Below are positions 60,901-64,000 of a stretch of DNA of 64,000 bases, in pieces. The notes below the pieces were generated by a model that worked only from the letters and a program-made list of their open reading frames with translations, did no database searches and was not told the origin of the DNA. Position 1 is the stretch's first letter, and every line of letters starts with the position of its first letter. Origin of the DNA: Tetracentron sinense (Eukaryota > Streptophyta > Magnoliopsida > Trochodendrales > Trochodendraceae); assembly GCA_015143295.1 (NCBI GenBank), contig CM026557.1, forward strand, positions 21,919,760-21,983,759, in the 5' to 3' direction. Both the position numbers and the translations under genes were made by a program.

Positions 60901-61438
60901 TGAAAAAAACTTCTCATCTATACCTATAAAAATCCATATAAATAAAATCTACTCCTCAAAACTCCACATTCCAATCAAACTAAACATGATAATGGAAATG
61001 GAATAAATATTTAGATTTTTAAATCCCACAAAACCCAATCAAGAAAACAAAACAAAGAACCACTTCTTTAAGAACTGAATAAAATTAAATCTTAAAACCA
61101 AATTAACCCACGTGAGAATCATCGCCCGTGTTAAATTTTACAAAAAAAAGAGAGAAAAATCAAAATTCCAAAGAAGAAAAACCCCAACCTGCCCATTAAA
61201 GAAAAAAAAAGGAACCCAGATTGAAATCCACCAGTATTAAAGTAACCATACCTCAATAACCAACCCATGAAACTAAGAAAAAAAACAGAGAAAGAAAAAG
61301 ACCTTCTCCGCAACTAAGCTTGGCACCCTTATAACGAGTCTGAGAGCGTAAGAATTCAAGCAAAGAAGTGGAAGGGTCGAGAGAGGAGAGCTCAAATCTT
61401 TGCCCATTAACAGCAAAAACCAGCTTCTTTCCTTCCAT
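45038..61438 (-). CDS. AO: Molybdenum-cofactor aldehyde oxidase, 10 exons, 1,362 aa
   Basis: Exons on the minus strand: 61,303-61,438; 58,834-60,531; 58,029-58,288; 57,091-57,300; 56,543-56,761; 52,859-53,824; 50,889-50,984; 50,529-50,627; 49,992-50,181; 45,038-45,252 (4,089 nt, frame open throughout). Plant aldehyde oxidases are cytosolic homodimers that oxidise aldehydes such as abscisic or indole-3-acetaldehyde to acids with O2. Domains in order: plant-type 2Fe-2S (Cys43, 48, 51, 73 in SCGEGGCGAC); second 2Fe-2S (Cys113, 116, 160, 162); FAD domain (VGNTGTG at 264-270); molybdopterin domain (GGGFGGK at 829-835, MRAPGE at 944-949, GQGLWTK); catalytic Glu1295 in KASGEPPLLLAVS. I call oxidase rather than xanthine dehydrogenase from overall similarity to plant AOs. 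Which AAO paralogue it matches is not decided. Introns total about 12.3 kb and hold many mobile elements. Confidence 0.95.
45484..46260 (-). mobile_element. 3' fragment of a LINE in aldehyde oxidase intron 9
   Basis: Same orientation as the host gene. The zinc-binding reverse-transcriptase tail is visible (CFICLGVEESIDYLVIHC PL, 45,900-46,117), then WSISEERNRRASSDFF near 45,700-45,760. The A-tail appears as TTTCTTTTTT at about 45,484-45,492. Frameshifts are present. The upstream border is unclear and may extend to about 46,560. Confidence 0.75.
46261..49991. other. Rest of aldehyde oxidase intron 9, unclassified repeats
   Basis: A plus-strand open frame at 46,581-46,895 (proline- and serine-rich) and another at 48,915-49,187 (lysine- and glutamate-rich) match no family I know. 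A G-run lies at 48,838-48,848 and a G-rich run at 49,258-49,270. Two partial copies of GGGGAGARACTCATA occur near 48,352 and 48,413. Probably old retrotransposon sequence, but no LTR pair was found. Confidence 0.45.
51822..51901. repeat. Compound microsatellite (AC)n(AT)n(AG)n
   Basis: Three dinucleotide runs join in sequence: AC to about 51,860, AT to 51,879, AG to 51,901. It lies in aldehyde oxidase intron 6. Confidence 0.95.
52381..52735. mobile_element. MITE-like element with CCGTTACGTAACGG motifs
   Basis: Both ends carry palindromic GTTACGTAACGG-type sequence (52,439-52,456 and 52,656-52,692), and the interior is AT-rich. The ends suggest an old hAT-type MITE, but borders and target duplication are not clear. 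Confidence 0.45.
54061..56025. repeat. 439-bp tandem duplication in intron 5, second unit interrupted
   Basis: Unit 1 is 54,061-54,499. Unit 2 is 54,500-54,858 and resumes at 55,931-56,025. Shared phrases: TAGCTAAAGAGGT, ACACATGGAGTACATGAAGG, CATACATCACATAATAAGGA and ACACACAGACTCCTATCTGC. The origin of the unit is unknown; a minus-strand stretch reads as broken protein but matches no family I recognise. Confidence 0.85.
54867..55930. mobile_element. 1,064-bp non-autonomous hAT-like element
   Basis: It is flanked by the perfect eight-base duplication ACCAATAT (54,859-54,866 and 55,931-55,938). Inverted ends CATGGTGTCAAAAATCGA and CAAGGTATTAAACTTCGA (complement of right) match loosely. Subterminal sequence is rich in ACTTC / GAAGT. 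No transposase frame. Unit 1 of the tandem repeat near 54,418 is the empty site. Confidence 0.85.
57516..57813. mobile_element. hAT-like MITE in aldehyde oxidase intron 3
   Basis: Ends CATAGTGACAAAGTCGGG and CATAGTCACAAAATTCG (complement of right). Flanks are ATTTCTAA and ATTTCTAG, an eight-base duplication with one change. The interior repeats GGGAAAAATTCGG and GCGAATAATT. Confidence 0.8.
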
Positions 61439-61640
61439 TTCTTAGTGACTGTAATTTCGAAAGGACAGTTCCGTTCTCCACTTAAAATCGAGATCATAAT
61501 TACACCTTTTTGACTCAAATCCTAAAAATCAAAAACAAAAACAAAAGATCTTACAAGCGACAAAAAAAAAACTGAAAAAAATAAAACATGACCTTGAAAC
61601 TTTTTATTTTAAAATTGGGTCGTGCTGCCCATTAAAATAT
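61439..61640 (-). promoter_or_regulatory. Aldehyde oxidase leader and proximal promoter
   Basis: The region directly upstream of the ATG contains CAGTTCCGTTCTCCACTTAA (plus strand) and ACCTTGAAACTTTTTATTTT. No strong TATA box stands out. All of it recurs at 63,101-63,770, which supports its being an old functional unit. Confidence 0.5.
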
Positions 61641-62230
61641 GAAAAAAAAAAAAAAAAAAAGCCAAATCCTCTACGGTATCATCCTTGAGGTTGCCACCTC
61701 TCCCTTAACTGTGGTTAAAATTCATCCACCCATCCTTGATTTTTTCTTTAAATATTAATTTTTTTTAAATTAAAAAACTATTTTTAATATTAAAAAAACT
61801 CTAATAACAAGTTTTAATAAATAAAAACTCCATTAAAGTTTGACTTTTTTTTTAAATGTATTGATTTAATAGTTTTGTTTCAATTTCTCTTTATTAAAAG
61901 ATGTAAATTTAATTAGTCTTATTTTCCTAAAATGTTTATTTTGTATAATGAATTATTTATTGTTAATCATTAGTAGTAATTTTATGAGTCAATTATTTAG
62001 TTTTGAAGGCAAAAATGAAGAATTATTGAGTTTGAGAGGAAAAATGAGAAAGAAAACATATGAAAACTATTTTTTAAATAATAAATGAATAGTATTATAA
62101 AGTAGGAATAATGATTTAGACTTTCACACCATTGGAGCAAATTACTTTAAAGTAGGGTCTTCTCCTCTATATTTAGAGTAGATGCCAAAATAGAGGAAAA
62201 ATATAAAATATTGCAGTAAAGATGTTCTTA
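61641..62230. repeat. Degenerate MITE upstream of aldehyde oxidase
   Basis: It starts with the foldback-family phrase AAATCCTCTACGGTATCA and ends TAAAGATGTTCTTA. The right third parallels 62,965-63,103 (TTTCACACCATTG, TCTCCTCTATATTTAGAG). It is therefore a truncated relative of the next element. Confidence 0.6.
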
Positions 62231-63100
62231 GAGCATCTCCAACTATCCTTTATAACTCTAAATATAGAGGATCAATTGGAAAAGAGCACTCCAACCGTCC
62301 TCTATATTTAGAGGTGGTCCTCTATAATACTACAACGATCTTCTATATTTAGAGGATAAGAGAGAAAATAGAGGATACCTTTATAATACTATTCATTTCC
62401 TTATAATGTCATCTGTGTCCTTTTTTTTTTTTTTTTTTTTTGTCTCTCAATCTTTTTTCAAAATACCAATTATATCCTTTTAATTTATTTTAATAATTAT
62501 CATTTTATATTAAAATTATATTTAGATTTTTTTAATAATTTTTAAATTTTTAAATTTAATTCATCAATAAAAGATACAAAAAAAAAATCAAATCCTCTAC
62601 GGTATCACCCCTTGAGGTCGCTACGTGTCCCTTTTGACACCCCTTAACCGTGGTTAAGATTCATCCACCCATCCTTACTTTTTTATATAAATATTATTAT
62701 TTTTTAAAATTAAAAAATTATTTTTAATATTAAAAAACTCTAATAACAAACTTTAATAAATAAAAACTCAAAATCAACTCATCTCTACTATTGGAAACTC
62801 TAAACTTTAATAACAACTATTTTTAATATTGAAAAAACTCCAATAACAAATTTTGTGGGCCAATTATTTAATTTTGGAGGCAAAAGTGATGAATTATTGA
62901 GTTTGAGAGGAAAAATTGGGAAGAAAACATATGCAAACTATTTTTTTTAATAATAAATGAATAGTATTATAGAGTAAGAATAGTGATTCAGAGTTTCACA
63001 CCATTGAAACAAATAACTTTAACGTGGGGTCATCTCCTCTATATTTAGAGGAGATTGCCCAAATAGAGGAGAGATATAGGGTATTGCGTTGGAGATGCCC
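62231..63100. mobile_element. PIF/Harbinger-like MITE, 870 bp
   Basis: Ends GAGCATCTCCAAC and GTTGGAGATGCCC, flanked by TTA on both sides (62,228-62,230 and 63,101-63,103), as expected for PIF/Harbinger. The inside has CCTCTATATTTAGAGG repeats and, at 62,583-62,760, a block of the AT-rich foldback family. No transposase frame. Confidence 0.8.
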
Positions 63101-63770
63101 TTAGTGATTGTAATACCAGAAGGACAAAGGGCAGTTCCGTTCTCCACTTAAAATCCTACCAACGTCCAACCAAAAAACAAAATAAAAAAGGAGTCAAATC
63201 TTCTACGGTGATAACTGGATTTGGCAAATCCGCTTATCATCCTTTGAGGCGGCCACATGCCCCCCTTGACACCTCTTAACTTAACTGTGGTTCAGATTCA
63301 CCCACCCCTAAGGTTCACCCATCTATCCTTGGTTTTTAGAAAAAAAATATTAATTTCTATTTTTTAAAATTAAAAAACTATTTTTATGGTTTTTTAATAT
63401 TATAATATTTTAATAGAATTAATATTTTTTTTTCTGAAAATCAAGGATGGGTAGGTGAACCTCAGGGGTGGGTGAATCTGAACCACAGTTAAGGGGTGTC
63501 AAGGGGACACATGGCCACCTCAAAGGGTATTAACCGGATTTGTAGAAGATTTGATTCCAAAAACAAAATATCCTACAAGCGACAAAAAAAAACTGACAAA
63601 AAAAAAAAAACATGACCTTGAAACTTAGGTAGAGTTTGGGTGAAGGTTATCGGTTGGGATTGTTTAGTCTTCTTTCCAATTGCCTTCAGCTTCTTGCGGT
63701 GTTGTTGAGTTAACCCAAAAAGAAAAACTTTTTATTTTAATATTGAGTCGTGCTGTCCAATGTTGCCTGG
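63101..63770 (-). promoter_or_regulatory. Duplicate of the aldehyde oxidase proximal upstream region
   Basis: It matches 61,441-61,635 in three parts: TTAGTGATTGTAAT and CAGTTCCGTTCTCCACTTAA near 63,101-63,155; ACAAGCGACAAAAAAAAACT and CATGACCTTGAAACTT near 63,572-63,628; and AAAAACTTTTTATTTTAA with GAGTCGTGCTGYCCA near 63,723-63,760. An inverted-repeat MITE and about 90 extra bases interrupt it. The coding start is not included. Confidence 0.8.
63195..63553. mobile_element. Long-inverted-repeat MITE in the duplicated promoter
   Basis: Arms of about 150 bp pair (CAAATCTTCTAC at left, GTAGAAGATTTG at right; CACCCACCCCTAAGGTTCAC with complement). The paralogous place near 61,516 (GACTCAAATCCTAAAAATC) lacks it. 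It belongs to the family with GTGGTTMAGATTCA arms. Confidence 0.85.
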
Positions 63771-64000
63771 TAGTGGTACTTGCTCGGTTTGAATACAGTT
63801 TACCGATCTAGACTATCTAAGACTCGAGAGTGAACCTGATTAGCTAGGTGGAGCAGGAGATAAATCTGCCACGACTCTTTATAAGTGAACCTGGTTCACT
63901 AAGTGTATCTTATGTTTGGTTGCCGAGACAATAAATAAAATTATAGAAAATAAAAATTGGATAAAACATAACTAAAAATTGTATTAAATTTTCAAAAAAA
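63771..64000. other. Right end of window, nothing recognised
   Basis: AT-rich, with no open frame or repeat boundary that I can support. Confidence 0.5.

Noticed and set aside
22..64000. CRISPR arrays, operons, tRNA or rRNA genes
   Set aside because: None seen. Regular repeats here are microsatellites or transposon units. tRNA-like A and B boxes occur only inside SINEs and do not fold into full tRNAs by eye.

Overview
The window is nuclear DNA from a flowering plant. It holds spliced genes with GT-AG introns, plant-only gene families, plant chromoviral and LINE retrotransposons, tRNA-derived SINEs and many MITEs in AT-rich spacers. I cannot name the species; the gene and repeat style looks more like a dicot or magnoliid than a grass. 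All three recognisable host genes lie on the minus strand.

Left end (1-5.1 kb): three short exons of a SYP13x-type Qa-SNARE (syntaxin) run off the left edge. A degenerate LTR-like block follows, then a 1.67-kb non-autonomous LTR retrotransposon with an initiator-Met primer site. From 5.1 to 22.5 kb lies a decayed second copy of the leader, promoter and upstream flank of the glycosidase gene found further right. It was broken open by a LINE (5.42-17.34 kb), which was itself split by a Ty3/gypsy chromovirus (9.07-16.53 kb). SINEs, hairpin elements and a foldback array also landed in it.

Middle (25.6-36.4 kb): an intact nine-exon gene for a secreted GH3 beta-D-glucan exohydrolase/beta-glucosidase (628 residues, 25,609-30,144), its leader and promoter (to about 31.3 kb), and the original of the duplicated flank (31.0-36.4 kb). 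Comparing the two flanks gives an empty site for most insertions. From 36.4 to 44.9 kb I see no gene, only MITEs, SINEs, microsatellites and short tandem duplications.

Right (45.0-61.4 kb): an intact ten-exon molybdenum-cofactor aldehyde oxidase gene (1,362 residues) stretched to 16.4 kb by repeat-filled introns. These hold a LINE tail, a 1.06-kb hAT-like element inside a 439-bp tandem duplication, and a hAT MITE. Its proximal upstream region is itself duplicated (61.44-61.63 and 63.10-63.77 kb), with a PIF/Harbinger-like MITE between the copies.

The host genes do not form a pathway: one is a trafficking SNARE, one a cell-wall glucan hydrolase, one a hormone/aldehyde-metabolism oxidase. I found no clearly new biological system. 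The strongest observations are structural: the orphan promoter duplication, the frame-preserving nested insertion, an A-tailed hairpin element with a long target-site duplication, a GC-AG intron, and the duplicated oxidase promoter.
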